A DNA stretch of 64,000 bases from Burkholderiaceae bacterium (GTDB taxonomy: Bacteria > Pseudomonadota > Gammaproteobacteria > Burkholderiales > Burkholderiaceae_C), in contig JAUYTN010000025.1 in the NCBI GenBank assembly GCA_030695205.1, positions 124,001-188,000 of the forward strand. The letters are read 5' to 3'. Numbering within the stretch: position 1 is the stretch's first letter; every line of letters begins with the position of its first letter. Both the position numbers and the translations under genes were made by a program. The notes beneath the pieces were generated by a model. That model was not told the DNA's origin, ran no database searches, and worked only from the letters and a program-made list of their open reading frames with translations. Of the stretch, positions 8,759-17,388 are shown piece after piece.

Positions 8759-9358
8759 ATGAAAATCACCGATCAATGCGTCGCTGCCCTGACCTGGACG
8801 CTGAAAGACACCCTGGGCGAGACTCTGGACACACTGGATGAACCAGTCGAATTTCTGGTGGGGGGCGATGACCTCCTGGCCGCCATTGAAGCGGCGCTGC
8901 AAGGCCGCTCCACGGGCGACACCGTGGATCTTCACCTGGAGCCAGACGTCGCTTTTGGCGACTACAACGAGCAGCTGGTGTTTCTGGAGCCGCGCAACCT
9001 GTTTCCGGCCGAGCTGGAAGAAGGCATGGGCTTTGAGGGTCTGCCCCCCGGCGCCAACCCCGCCGCCCCCGCCGACCGCTTGTACTTTGTGACCGACATC
9101 TACCCCGACCATGTGGTACTGGATGCCAACCACCCACTGGCGGGCATCGCCTTGCGCCTGTCGCTGAAGGTGCACGGGGTGCGCGAGGCCTCGGTGGAAG
9201 AAGTGGGCAAGGGGAGCCTGGGCATGGGGTTTTTCACACTCGGCATACCCGCTGCCGGGGCTGCAGCGGCAGGTACCGCAGACGGGCACCACCACCCGCA
9301 TGGTCATGGTCATGGTCATGACCACGACCACGACCACGACCACCGACATTTGCACTAA
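8759..9358 (+). CDS. slyD: SlyD-like FKBP-type peptidyl-prolyl isomerase
   Basis: Cytosolic prolyl isomerase/chaperone of the SlyD class, 199 residues. FKBP strands flank an insert-in-flap (IF) chaperone domain (about 65-130), with DLHLEPDVAFGDYNEQLV and LFPAELEEGM typical of SlyD. The C-terminus is a metal-binding tail with about 15 His separated by Gly or Asp (HGHGHGHDHDHDHDHRHLH), as in Ni-binding SlyD proteins used in hydrogenase maturation; no hydrogenase genes are nearby. The start follows GACAAT by 6 nt with no Shine-Dalgarno sequence. A strong terminator follows. Confidence 0.88.
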   Translation: MKITDQCVAALTWTLKDTLGETLDTLDEPVEFLVGGDDLLAAIEAALQGRSTGDTVDLHLEPDVAFGDYNEQLVFLEPRNLFPAELEEGMGFEGLPPGANPAAPADRLYFVTDIYPDHVVLDANHPLAGIALRLSLKVHGVREASVEEVGKGSLGMGFFTLGIPAAGAAAAGTADGHHHPHGHGHGHDHDHDHDHRHLH

Positions 9359-9400
9359 AAAGTCGGCTTTCGCATGATGTATATAGACTTATAGCTATAA

Positions 9401-9437
9401 AAAAAAGCCCCAGAACTACAAGTTCTGGGGCGTTTTT
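9401..9437. terminator. Rho-independent terminator after slyD
   Basis: A-run, 11-bp perfect stem GCCCCAGAACT / AGTTCTGGGGC with an ACA loop, then GTTTTT. The A-run lets it also act on the minus strand after dut. Confidence 0.92.
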
Positions 9438-9494
9438 CTGCAAGACCTGCCAAGCCGCTGCTGCCCTGAGCCTCAGGACTGCAGCCGCTGCTGC

Positions 9495-9944
9495 TCAGCC
9501 GGTGCCGGTAGACCCGTAGCCACCCTCACCACGCTGACTGGGAGCCTCGAAGGTATCCACTACCCGAAATGCCGCCTGCACCACAGGCACGATGATGAGT
9601 TGTGCCAGCCGCTCCATGGGCTGCAGGGTATAGGCCACATCGCTGCGGTTCCAGGCGCTGACCATCAGCTGGCCCTGGTAATCGCTGTCAATGAGGCCCA
9701 CCAGGTTGCCCAGCACGATGCCATGCTTGTGACCCAGGCCCGAGCGCGGCAGGATAAGCGCCGCATACGCCGGGTCGGCCAGATGGATGGCCATGCCAGT
9801 GGGGACCAGCTGCCAGGCATTGGGCTCCAACACCAGCGGCGCTTCCAGACAAGCCCGCAGGTCCAGGCCCGCACTGCCTGGCGTTGCATAGGCAGGCGCC
9901 TGGTCATGCAGGCGCGGGTCTAGGATTTTCAGGTCAACTTGCAT
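9495..9944 (-). CDS. dut: dUTP diphosphatase
   Basis: Hydrolyses dUTP to dUMP and PPi, keeping uracil out of DNA and feeding dTMP synthesis; trimeric cytosolic enzyme. The 149-residue protein carries all five motifs: [10 protein letters not shown] (1), [10 protein letters not shown] (2), [13 protein letters not shown] (3), [10 protein letters not shown] (4) and the Gly-rich C-terminal arm [10 protein letters not shown] (5). ATG 9944 ([12 protein letters not shown]) fits the family; ATG 9950 is two codons earlier. It lies 3-9 bp after the dctM stop, so it is probably cotranscribed with the TRAP genes. Confidence 0.93.
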   Translation of the reverse strand: MQVDLKILDPRLHDQAPAYATPGSAGLDLRACLEAPLVLEPNAWQLVPTGMAIHLADPAYAALILPRSGLGHKHGIVLGNLVGLIDSDYQGQLMVSAWNRSDVAYTLQPMERLAQLIIVPVVQAAFRVVDTFEAPSQRGEGGYGSTGTG

Positions 9945-9953
9945 GGGCATGCG

Positions 9954-11744
9954 TCACTGCTTCATGGATTCCTTGAGCGCCTTGAGAGCGTCGTCCGCCT
10001 CGTCAGCGGGAGGGGTGGGCATGCCGTCGTCACCCGTCTTTTCGCCCTCGGCTGCATCGTCCTCAGGGTAGCCTTCGGGGCCACCATAACCTTCTTCGGT
10101 AGAGGCGTCGTTCAGCAAACCGCGCACCGTGGCATCGTCCATTTGAACGGCCTTTTCCACATGCCCGGTCACGATAGTGGGGTTCATGACAATCACCGCC
10201 ACCATGATGAGCTGGAGGATGATGAACGCAATGGAGCCTTTGTAGATCTGCGCCGTGGTCACGGCCTTGATGCGCGCCTTGGTGATGTGGTCGGTGTAGT
10301 CGCTGCGCGAGGCCACACTGCGCAGATAGAACAGCGCAAAACCAAACGGTGGCGTCAGGAACGACGTTTGCAGGTTCATGGCGATGATGATGCCGAACCA
10401 GATCAGGTCAATGCCCATCTTCTCGGCCACAGGTGCCAGCAGCGGGATGACGATGAAGGCAATCTCGAAGAAGTCGATGAACATGCCCAGGATGAACACC
10501 AGCAGGTTCACAAACACCAGGAAGCCAAGCTGGCCACCGGGCAGCTTGTCAAACAGGTGCTCCACCCAGATATGGCCGTCTGCCGCGTTGAAGGTGAAGC
10601 TGAACACCGTCGAGCCGATCAGGATGAACAGCACAAAAATCGACAGCTTGGTGGAGTTTTCCAGGGCTTGCTTGAGCAGGTCGAAGCTCAGGCGTTTGCG
10701 CGAGAACGCCATGATCAGCGCACCCAACGCACCCATGGCACCACCTTCGGTGGGGGTGGCAATGCCCAGGAAAATAGTACCCAGCACCAGAAAAATCAGC
10801 ACCAGTGGCGGAATCAACGCAAACGTCACCTGTTCGGTGAGGCGCGACACCAGGCCCAGCCTGAAAACCTTGTTCACAATCGCCAGCCCAAGGGCCAAAA
10901 AGGCGCCGATGGTGGCAGACAAAATGAACACTTCGTCACCACCTGCTGGCATCTCCCGCTCCAGCATGGGGTTCAGGATGCTCTCGTGCACCGTGGACCA
11001 CCAGTAGGCCACGCCGCCACACAGCAGCAGCAGCCCCAGCAGCGAGCGATGGCCGCTGGCGCCGTTGGGTTCGTTGTAGATACGGGCTTCGGCAGGCAAA
11101 GCGGGCACCCACTTGGGCATGACCACGGCCACCACCGCAATAAACAGCAGATACAGGCCCACCAGCATCATGCCTGGCAGCAGCGCGCCAGCGTACATGT
11201 CACCCACGGAGCGACCCAGCTGGTCGGCCAGCACAATCAGCACCAGCGACGGTGGCAAAGCCTGCGCCAAGGTACCCGACGCGGTGATGGTGCCAGTGGC
11301 GATGGTGCGGTTGTAGCCATAGCGCAGCATGATGGGCAGAGAGATCAAACCCATGGAAATCACCGCCGCTGCGACAACGCCCGTGGTTGCGGCCAGCAGC
11401 GCGCCCACCAGCACCACCGCCACCGCCAGGCCACCACGCACCGGACCGAACACCTGCGCCACGGTGGACAACAGGTCCTCCGCCATGCGGCTGCGCTCCA
11501 GAATGATGCCCATGAGGGTGAAGAACGGAATGGCCAGCAACGTGTCGTTTTGCATGATGCCAATGACACGCAGCGGCAGCGCCTGGAACAGGTTGGACGG
11601 GAACAAACTGAGCTCCATGCCCAGCAACCCAAAGAACAGCCCGGTGGCGGCCAGAGAAAACGCCACCGGAAAGCCCAGTAGCAAAAAGAACAGCAGGCCA
11701 GCGAACATCACTGGCACAAAGTTGGCGGTCAGAAATTCCATCAT
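9954..11744 (-). CDS. dctM: TRAP transporter large permease subunit
   Basis: Large membrane subunit (DctM, ion-transporter superfamily) of a tripartite ATP-independent periplasmic transporter, driving Na+-coupled uptake of an organic acid with DctQ and DctP. At 596 residues it is longer than the usual 425-440; the extra length is a central insertion (about 250-330) and an acidic, Pro-rich C-terminal tail rich in Glu and Asp. Such long M subunits occur in the group linked to 2-oxoacid or monocarboxylate uptake, so that substrate class is an inference. It starts 1 bp after the dctQ stop. Confidence 0.9.
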   Translation of the reverse strand: MMEFLTANFVPVMFAGLLFFLLLGFPVAFSLAATGLFFGLLGMELSLFPSNLFQALPLRVIGIMQNDTLLAIPFFTLMGIILERSRMAEDLLSTVAQVFGPVRGGLAVAVVLVGALLAATTGVVAAAVISMGLISLPIMLRYGYNRTIATGTITASGTLAQALPPSLVLIVLADQLGRSVGDMYAGALLPGMMLVGLYLLFIAVVAVVMPKWVPALPAEARIYNEPNGASGHRSLLGLLLLCGGVAYWWSTVHESILNPMLEREMPAGGDEVFILSATIGAFLALGLAIVNKVFRLGLVSRLTEQVTFALIPPLVLIFLVLGTIFLGIATPTEGGAMGALGALIMAFSRKRLSFDLLKQALENSTKLSIFVLFILIGSTVFSFTFNAADGHIWVEHLFDKLPGGQLGFLVFVNLLVFILGMFIDFFEIAFIVIPLLAPVAEKMGIDLIWFGIIIAMNLQTSFLTPPFGFALFYLRSVASRSDYTDHITKARIKAVTTAQIYKGSIAFIILQLIMVAVIVMNPTIVTGHVEKAVQMDDATVRGLLNDASTEEGYGGPEGYPEDDAAEGEKTGDDGMPTPPADEADDALKALKESMKQ

Positions 11745-11745
11745 G

Positions 11746-12363
11746 TTATGTCGCCTTGTGGGTGGATGCTTTGGCCAAGGCTTCCGCCTCGACCTCGCGG
11801 GCCAGCTCTTCGGCCAGCATTTCTTCTTCGGAGGGGCCGTGGACGTTCAGCACATCGGGTCCCTGCCCGGTCAAAAATGCCAGGCGCTTGATCAACTCCG
11901 ACACACCTTGCAACGCCAACAACACAAAACCGGCAGGAATGAGCGCATACACCGGCCACCGGATCAACCCGCCAGCGTTGGACGACATTTCGCCCGAGTG
12001 GTAGGCGTTGGAAACCACCGGCCAGCTCAGGGTGGTCATGAGGTAACACAAGGGCAACAAAAACACGAGGATGCCGCCGATGTCGATCCAGTTGCGGGTG
12101 GCAGGGCTGAACTTGCTCGACACAAAGTCAATGCGCACATGCACATTGCGCATGAAGGCGTAGCCTCCACCCAGCATGAACACGGCCGCGAACAGGTACC
12201 ACTGAATCTCGAGGAAGCTGTTGGAGCCTATGTTGAAGAGCTTGCGCATGATGGCATTGCTCGCGCTGATGAGGGTGGCCGCCAACACCAGCCACATGGC
12301 CAGCTTGCCAACAAGGCCACTGATGCCGTCGATCAGACGGGACAGTGAAAGTAATACGGGCAT
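11746..12363 (-). CDS. dctQ: TRAP transporter small permease subunit
   Basis: Small four-helix membrane subunit that stabilises DctM in the inner membrane and helps docking of the binding protein. 205 residues from the chosen ATG (MPVLLSLSRLIDGISG); hydrophobic helices near 12-38, 50-75, 95-118 and 150-172, with RNVHVRIDFV typical of DctQ. An ATG 12 codons upstream is possible but would add an unhelpful polar stretch. The C-terminal 45 residues are charged (SEEEMLAEELAREVEAEAL), likely a cytosolic helix. A terminator separates it from dctP. Confidence 0.88.
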   Translation of the reverse strand: MPVLLSLSRLIDGISGLVGKLAMWLVLAATLISASNAIMRKLFNIGSNSFLEIQWYLFAAVFMLGGGYAFMRNVHVRIDFVSSKFSPATRNWIDIGGILVFLLPLCYLMTTLSWPVVSNAYHSGEMSSNAGGLIRWPVYALIPAGFVLLALQGVSELIKRLAFLTGQGPDVLNVHGPSEEEMLAEELAREVEAEALAKASTHKAT

Positions 12364-12497
12364 ACAAACTCCAGTACCAACGGGCACGTGTTCAAACAAA
12401 AAGTCTGGCAGTGTAGAAATGAACGGCTGAAACGCCGCTGACAGCCCCCTGCACAGGCTGTCTGGTCACTGACCGCAACTACAACAAGGCATTGAAC

Positions 12498-12525
12498 AAA
12501 AAACCCCGCAACCGCGGGGTTTTTC
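12498..12525 (-). terminator. Terminator between dctP and dctQ
   Basis: On the minus strand: AAAAACCCCGCGGTTGCGGG followed by GTTTTTTG, a stem CCCCGC/GCGGGG with T-run. It lies just after the dctP stop and before dctQ, so it would let the binding protein be made in excess over the membrane subunits. Confidence 0.85.
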
Positions 12526-12542
12526 GAGCACACCAGCCCCGG

Positions 12543-13622
12543 TCAGAGTTTGGCGCTTTGCATGTAGCGGTCGAACTGGGCTTCCGTGAAACGGAACCAC
12601 AGGTTCTGGTCTTTGCGGAAGTTGGAATAGTCGGTGTAGATCTTCTTCCAGTTCGGGTTGCTGGCACTCAGCTCGCTGTACAGCGCCATCGACTCTTTGA
12701 ACGCGGCATCCATGACCGACTTGGGGAAGGCCTGCACCTTGGCACCACCAGCCACCAAGCGCTTGAGCGCCGCAGGGTTGCGGGCGTCGTACATCGCTTG
12801 CATGGTGGTGTGAGCATGAGAAGCAGCACACTCCACAATGGCCTTGTACTCGGAAGACAGCGCGTTGTATGCTGCCTTGTTGACGTAGAAGTCCACCTGA
12901 GCACCACCCTCCCACCAGCCAGGGTAGTAGTAGTTTTTGGCCACCTTGTAGAAACCCAGTTTCTCGTCGTCGTAGGGACCAATCCACTCAGTGGCATCGA
13001 TGGTGCCTTTTTCCAGAGCCTGGTAGATTTCGCCGCCCGGGATGTTCTGCGGCACGCCGCCCATGCGGGTCAGCACCTTGCCGGCAAAGCCACCAATGCG
13101 CATTTTCATGCCCTTGATGTCGGCAATGCCCTTGATTTCCTTGCGGTACCAACCGCCCATTTGGGCGCCGGTATTGCCGCCAGGGAAGTTCACGATGTTG
13201 TACTGGTCGTAGAACTCGCGGAACAGCTTCAGGCCATTGCCGTCGTAATACCAGGCCGTCAGCTGGCGACTGTTCAGGCCGAACGGGATGGCGGTGCCCA
13301 TGGCAAAGGTGTCGTCCTTGCCGAAGTAGTAATAGGGGCATGTGTGGGCCACTTCCACCGTGCCTTGCTGCACACCGTCCACCACGCCGAATGCGGGCAT
13401 CAGTTCGCCGCCGGGATGGACGGAAATGGAGAATTTGCCACCCGACATTTCATTGACTTTTTTGGTGAACACATCGGCAGCGCCAAAAATGGTGTCCAGC
13501 GCTTTGGGAAAGCTGGATGCCAGACGCCAGCGGATGGTGGCCTGCGCATGCACAGCAGGCGCAGCGCCTGCGGCCAACACGCCAGCAATGCCAGCGTGTT
13601 TGATGAGTGAACGACGATCCAT
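12543..13622 (-). CDS. dctP: TRAP transporter periplasmic substrate-binding protein
   Basis: Periplasmic receptor of the TRAP system, 359 residues. It begins with a twin-arginine-like signal (MDRRSLIKHAGIAGVLAAGA, cleaved after VHAQA). The mature part shows RWRLASSFPKALDTIFGAADVF and a substrate-ligand helix region GMKMRIGGFAGKVLTRMGG, where the conserved arginine binds a carboxylate. This fits the DctP group of 2-oxoacid/monocarboxylate receptors (TakP-like); the exact ligand is unknown. The start is preceded by a strong AAGGAG at 9 nt and by an inverted repeat. Confidence 0.9.
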   Translation of the reverse strand: MDRRSLIKHAGIAGVLAAGAAPAVHAQATIRWRLASSFPKALDTIFGAADVFTKKVNEMSGGKFSISVHPGGELMPAFGVVDGVQQGTVEVAHTCPYYYFGKDDTFAMGTAIPFGLNSRQLTAWYYDGNGLKLFREFYDQYNIVNFPGGNTGAQMGGWYRKEIKGIADIKGMKMRIGGFAGKVLTRMGGVPQNIPGGEIYQALEKGTIDATEWIGPYDDEKLGFYKVAKNYYYPGWWEGGAQVDFYVNKAAYNALSSEYKAIVECAASHAHTTMQAMYDARNPAALKRLVAGGAKVQAFPKSVMDAAFKESMALYSELSASNPNWKKIYTDYSNFRKDQNLWFRFTEAQFDRYMQSAKL

Positions 13623-13638
13623 AGTGTTTGACTCCTTG

Positions 13639-13667
13639 GTTGGATGTATCTCACCCGGGCATCCAAC
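13639..13667 (-). repeat. Inverted repeat just upstream of dctP Shine-Dalgarno
   Basis: Perfect 8-bp arms GTTGGATG and CATCCAAC separated by 13 bp. The right end touches the AAGGAG of dctP. It could be a leader hairpin that stabilises the abundant dctP mRNA or gates translation, or a regulator site. Confidence 0.55.
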
Positions 13668-13832
13668 ATGGATTGGTGCACCCGGAGACTGTTTAGCCAG
13701 GGTCATTGTAGGAAGCCGCACCCTCGCTGCTCTGGGGGTTTTCCCTTGAAAAACGGCGTGTGCGGCGGTGTATTCAGGTTCTTGCAAGCTACCCAGGGGT
13801 CGGCCTGAAAAGCGGTGCGAGAACGCGTGAAT

Positions 13833-15689
13833 TTATTTCAAGGCGAGCATCCATTCACCGATGGATTTCTGCATACCGGCAGCATCCAGTCCCTGTATGG
13901 CCAGCAGCTGCGCAGGGTCTCCGTGGTCAATGAACACATCGGGCAGCCCCAGGCGCAGCACCGGGCGGAAAAGCCCCAGGTCCTGCAAGGCCTCCAGCAC
14001 CGCCGAGCCTGCACCACCCATGAGGCAGCCCTCCTCCACGGTCACCAGCGCGGCGTGGTCTGCGGCCACCTGGGCCAACAGTTCGGTGTCCAGCGGCTTG
14101 GCCCAGCGCATATTCACCACGGTGGCGTTGAGCGCCTCGGCGGCCTGCAATGCCGGGGACAGCAGCGTGCCAAACACCAGCAGCGCCACACCTTCGCCGC
14201 GGCGACGCACTTCGCCCTTGCCGTAGGGCAAACCTTCCAGAGACGAAGGCACAGAGACACCTGCGCCGCTGCCACGCGGATAACGCACCGCCACCGGGTG
14301 GTTTTGCTCGAAAGCGGTGGTGAGCAATGCCCGGCACTCCGCCTCGTCGGCTGGGCAGGCCACGGCCATGTTGGGGATGCACCGCAGGTAGGCCACGTCG
14401 TAAGCCCCGGCGTGGGTGGCACCATCGGCCCCAACCAGGCCTGCCCGGTCCAGCGCAAACACCACCGGCAGGTTCTGCAGGGCAACGTCGTGGATCAGTT
14501 GGTCGTAACCCCGCTGCAAAAACGTGGAGTAGATGGCAACCACCGGTTTGAGCCCTTCGCAGGCCAGGCCGGCTGCGAAGGTGACGGCGTGTTGCTCGGC
14601 AATGCCCACATCGTGGTAGCGCTCGGGAAAACGGCGCTCGAACTCCACCATGCCCGAGCCTTCCCGCATGGCCGGTGTGATGGCCACCAGCCGGGAATCC
14701 TGCTGGGCCATGTCGCACAGCCACTGGCCAAAAATCTGCGTAAAGGTGGGCTTGACGGGCGTGCTGGATTTGACCAGACCCACCGCTGGATCGAACTTGC
14801 CTGGACCGTGGTAGGCCACTGGATCGACCTCTGCCAGCTTGTAGCCATTGCCCTTTTTGGTGACCACGTGCAAGAACTGGGGGCCCTTGAGGTGGCGCAG
14901 GTTTTCCAGCGTGGGAATGAGGGAATCCAGGTCGTGTCCGTCGATGGGGCCGACATAGTTGAACCCAAACTTCTCAAACAGGGTGGCGGGCACCACCATG
15001 CCTTTGGCGTGCTCCTCCAGCCGCTTGGCCAACTCGAACAGTGGCGGCGCGTTGCGCAGCACCTGCTTGCCCACGTTTTTGGCGGCAGAGTAGAACTGTC
15101 CGCTCATGAGCTGGGCGAGGTAGCGGTTCAGGGCCCCCACCGGCGGGGAAATGGACATGTCGTTGTCGTTGAGCACCACCAGCAGCGGCAAATCGTCGTG
15201 GACCCCGGCGTTGTTCAGCGCCTCAAACGCCATGCCGGCCGTCATGGCCCCATCGCCGATGACGGCAATGGCGTGGCGGTGTTGGCCCAGCTGGCGGGCT
15301 GCAATGGCCATGCCCAGTGCGGCCGAAATGGAGGTGGACGAGTGCGCGGTGCCAAAGCTGTCGTACTCACTCTCGTCGCGGCGCGGGAAGCCGCTGATCC
15401 CGCCCAGTTGCCGCAAACTGCCCATGCGGTCACGCCGACCGGTCAGGATTTTGTGCGGATAGGTCTGGTGCCCCACGTCCCACACGATGCGGTCTCGCGG
15501 GGTGTCGAACACCCAATGCAGGGCCAAGGTCAACTCGACCGTGCCCAGGTTGGAGCTGAGGTGTCCGCCAGTGCGGGACACGCTCTCCAACAAAAACGCA
15601 CGCAACTCGTTGGCCAGAATGGGCAGCTGCGGCCTGGACAAGGCACGCAGGTCAGAGGGCTGGTTGATGGAGGCGAGCAAAGAGTTCAT
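13833..15689 (-). CDS. dxs: 1-deoxy-D-xylulose-5-phosphate synthase
   Basis: TPP enzyme condensing pyruvate and glyceraldehyde-3-phosphate, the first step of the MEP isoprenoid pathway; also feeds thiamine and pyridoxal synthesis. 618 residues: TPP/Mg motif [18 protein letters not shown] (about 153-170), [15 protein letters not shown], the transketolase central domain with the catalytic Glu in [16 protein letters not shown], and the C-terminal domain ending [24 protein letters not shown] matches usual Dxs starts; the longer ORF start is ignored. It follows ispA by about 105 bp on the same strand. Confidence 0.96.
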   Translation of the reverse strand: MNSLLASINQPSDLRALSRPQLPILANELRAFLLESVSRTGGHLSSNLGTVELTLALHWVFDTPRDRIVWDVGHQTYPHKILTGRRDRMGSLRQLGGISGFPRRDESEYDSFGTAHSSTSISAALGMAIAARQLGQHRHAIAVIGDGAMTAGMAFEALNNAGVHDDLPLLVVLNDNDMSISPPVGALNRYLAQLMSGQFYSAAKNVGKQVLRNAPPLFELAKRLEEHAKGMVVPATLFEKFGFNYVGPIDGHDLDSLIPTLENLRHLKGPQFLHVVTKKGNGYKLAEVDPVAYHGPGKFDPAVGLVKSSTPVKPTFTQIFGQWLCDMAQQDSRLVAITPAMREGSGMVEFERRFPERYHDVGIAEQHAVTFAAGLACEGLKPVVAIYSTFLQRGYDQLIHDVALQNLPVVFALDRAGLVGADGATHAGAYDVAYLRCIPNMAVACPADEAECRALLTTAFEQNHPVAVRYPRGSGAGVSVPSSLEGLPYGKGEVRRRGEGVALLVFGTLLSPALQAAEALNATVVNMRWAKPLDTELLAQVAADHAALVTVEEGCLMGGAGSAVLEALQDLGLFRPVLRLGLPDVFIDHGDPAQLLAIQGLDAAGMQKSIGEWMLALK

Positions 15690-15794
15690 GGGCTTGTGAG
15701 AAGGGCATGCGCCGCGACTGAAGTTTCGCTGCAGCGTAACGCATAAAAAATGCCCGTTGACCGACTGGGCCACGGACCAGCTGTGCAAGCAGGG

Positions 15795-16766
15795 CTAATG
15801 GGTGCGTCCCTCCACCAGCACCGCCAGGGCATGGAGGGCGTGCACCTGGGGCAGGCCACTTGCGTCCAGAGCAACTCTGGCATCGGTGATCAGCGACTGT
15901 GCGTAGGCCTGCGCTTGGGCCAGCCCCATCAGGCTGACAAAATTGGGTTTGTCGTTGTCGGCGTCTTTGCCAGCGGTTTTGCCCAAGGTCTGGGTGTCGG
16001 CCACCACATCAAGCACATCGTCCACCACTTGGAAAGCCAGCCCAAGCAGACTGCCGTAGCGGGCCAGATGGTCCCGCGCAGCCTCGGGTACCCGGCCACA
16101 CAGCGCGCCCATGAGCACACTGTTTTGCAGCAGCGCGCCGGTTTTGAGCCGGTGCATGTGCTCCAGCTCGGACTGGGTGAGGCAGCGCCCCACACTGGCC
16201 AAATCGATAGCCTGACCACCCGCCATGCCCTGCCCCCCGGCCGCCAGGGCCAGGTGGCGGCACAGCTGAAACGCAAGCTCGGGTGCCACACTGTCGTCGG
16301 CAGGCAGCATCAGCTCAAAGGCCAGCGCCTGCAGCGCATCACCCGCCAGCAGCGCTTGCGCCTCGCCGAAGCGCACATGCACCGTGGGCTTGCCACGGCG
16401 CAGCACATCGTTGTCCATACAAGGCAGGTCGTCGTGAACCAGAGAGTAGGCGTGGATCAGTTCTACCGCACACGCGGCCCTCAGTGCGGCAGTGCCCACC
16501 GCATGACCGGCAGACTCGGCAGCGGCCAACACCAGCAGTGGGCGCAAGCGCTTGCCGCCGTCCAGCACCGCGTAGCGCATGGCTTCGCCCAGACCGGCAG
16601 GCGAGTCGGCACACACCCATTGCTGCAGGGCCTGCTCAACCTGACCCAAGCGCATGGTGGACCAAGCCGACCAGTCCCAGTCACTGGGCGACAGGGGTTG
16701 CGCGGGTGATGGTGACGGGGCATTGCCAGGGGCGGTACCCGCGCCGCCTGTGTCAGTGACCCTCAT
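15795..16766 (-). CDS. ispA: Farnesyl diphosphate synthase (polyprenyl synthetase)
   Basis: Elongates DMAPP/IPP to C15 farnesyl diphosphate, precursor of quinones and undecaprenyl phosphate. 323 residues with the first Asp-rich motif DDLPCMDND, a GKRLRPLLV signature, and the second motif DDVLD. The start ATG overlaps the xseB stop (ATGA), fixing the gene boundary; the first 30 residues are a Gly/Pro-rich extension not typical of the family. Order xseB-ispA-dxs is the standard proteobacterial operon. Confidence 0.94.
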   Translation of the reverse strand: MRVTDTGGAGTAPGNAPSPSPAQPLSPSDWDWSAWSTMRLGQVEQALQQWVCADSPAGLGEAMRYAVLDGGKRLRPLLVLAAAESAGHAVGTAALRAACAVELIHAYSLVHDDLPCMDNDVLRRGKPTVHVRFGEAQALLAGDALQALAFELMLPADDSVAPELAFQLCRHLALAAGGQGMAGGQAIDLASVGRCLTQSELEHMHRLKTGALLQNSVLMGALCGRVPEAARDHLARYGSLLGLAFQVVDDVLDVVADTQTLGKTAGKDADNDKPNFVSLMGLAQAQAYAQSLITDARVALDASGLPQVHALHALAVLVEGRTH

Positions 16767-17023
16767 GAAGCCGTCCAACCGACCAACTCGCCCTGGTCCA
16801 AAACCTTGATCTGGTCTTCGACGCTTTGCAAACGACCCCGACAAAAAGCCAGCAGCTGCGCACCGCGTTGGTACTGAACCAGCAACTCGTCCAACGGCAA
16901 CTGGCCCGCATCCAGCCGGGCAATGAGCTGCTCCAGCTCCGACAAGGCCGCCTCGTAGGTCGTTGGCTCGGAGGCCATGGCTGGCACGCCGGGGGCCGGT
17001 GGACGGGGGTTGGATTTGGGCAT
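16763..17023 (-). CDS. xseB: Exodeoxyribonuclease VII small subunit
   Basis: Small subunit of ExoVII, which with XseA degrades single-stranded DNA into oligonucleotides. 86 residues: a 15-residue Pro-rich leader, then the conserved helical hairpin [19 protein letters not shown] and [20 protein letters not shown]. Start at [12 protein letters not shown] is chosen; an internal ATG ([15 protein letters not shown]) is equally plausible. It is translationally coupled to ispA by a 4-bp overlap. xseA is not in the window. Confidence 0.92.
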   Translation of the reverse strand: MPKSNPRPPAPGVPAMASEPTTYEAALSELEQLIARLDAGQLPLDELLVQYQRGAQLLAFCRGRLQSVEDQIKVLDQGELVGWTAS

Positions 17024-17388
17024 GTGGGAACGGTCGGATGGGTGAGCGGGGTATGTCGAGGCTGCGCCTACCGGCGCACGGGGCCAGCCAATAGCGACAA
17101 AAATTCGTATTTTAGGTTCCCTCGGTGGCACAACCGCCCCACCCCCAGCATGCCCCTGTGACGAAGGCATGGCGCACCACCGTTGCCGGTGCGGCAGCTG
17201 ACAGACCCAGACGCCCCCAAGCCGACGTTTTTGGATCAAAGGGTACACTAGCCCCCCTTTTTTCACCCTGACGGGGTTGCACCAAGGACCACCCATCACC
17301 CTCCCGCGCCAAGCCGATAGTCGCCAGCGATTTTCGTGATGCGCTTACCCTGCCCCTTCATAGGGGGAGTCTCTAGGTCAGGACCACG
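17024..17388. other. Divergent intergenic region, xseB / Rieske oxygenase
   Basis: 365 bp without a credible gene. It must carry the promoters of the xseB-ispA-dxs operon and of the Rieske gene. A GGACCACG stretch gives the latter a weak ribosome site (AGGA 5 nt before ATG). I see no clear -10/-35 pair or operator, only a CCCCCCTTTTTT tract near 17250. Confidence 0.5.

Noticed and set aside
9295..9350. CATGGTCATGGT/CACGACCACGAC tandem repeats considered as a CRISPR or VNTR
   Set aside because: They are His codons of the SlyD metal-binding tail; no spacers. Length variation is possible but not shown.
9939..11681. 580-codon plus-strand ORF opposite dctM
   Set aside because: Low-complexity His/Gln/Arg sequence typical of the antisense frame of membrane-protein genes.
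13815..15746. 643-codon plus-strand ORF opposite dxs
   Set aside because: Shadow frame; Dxs is full length with all motifs.
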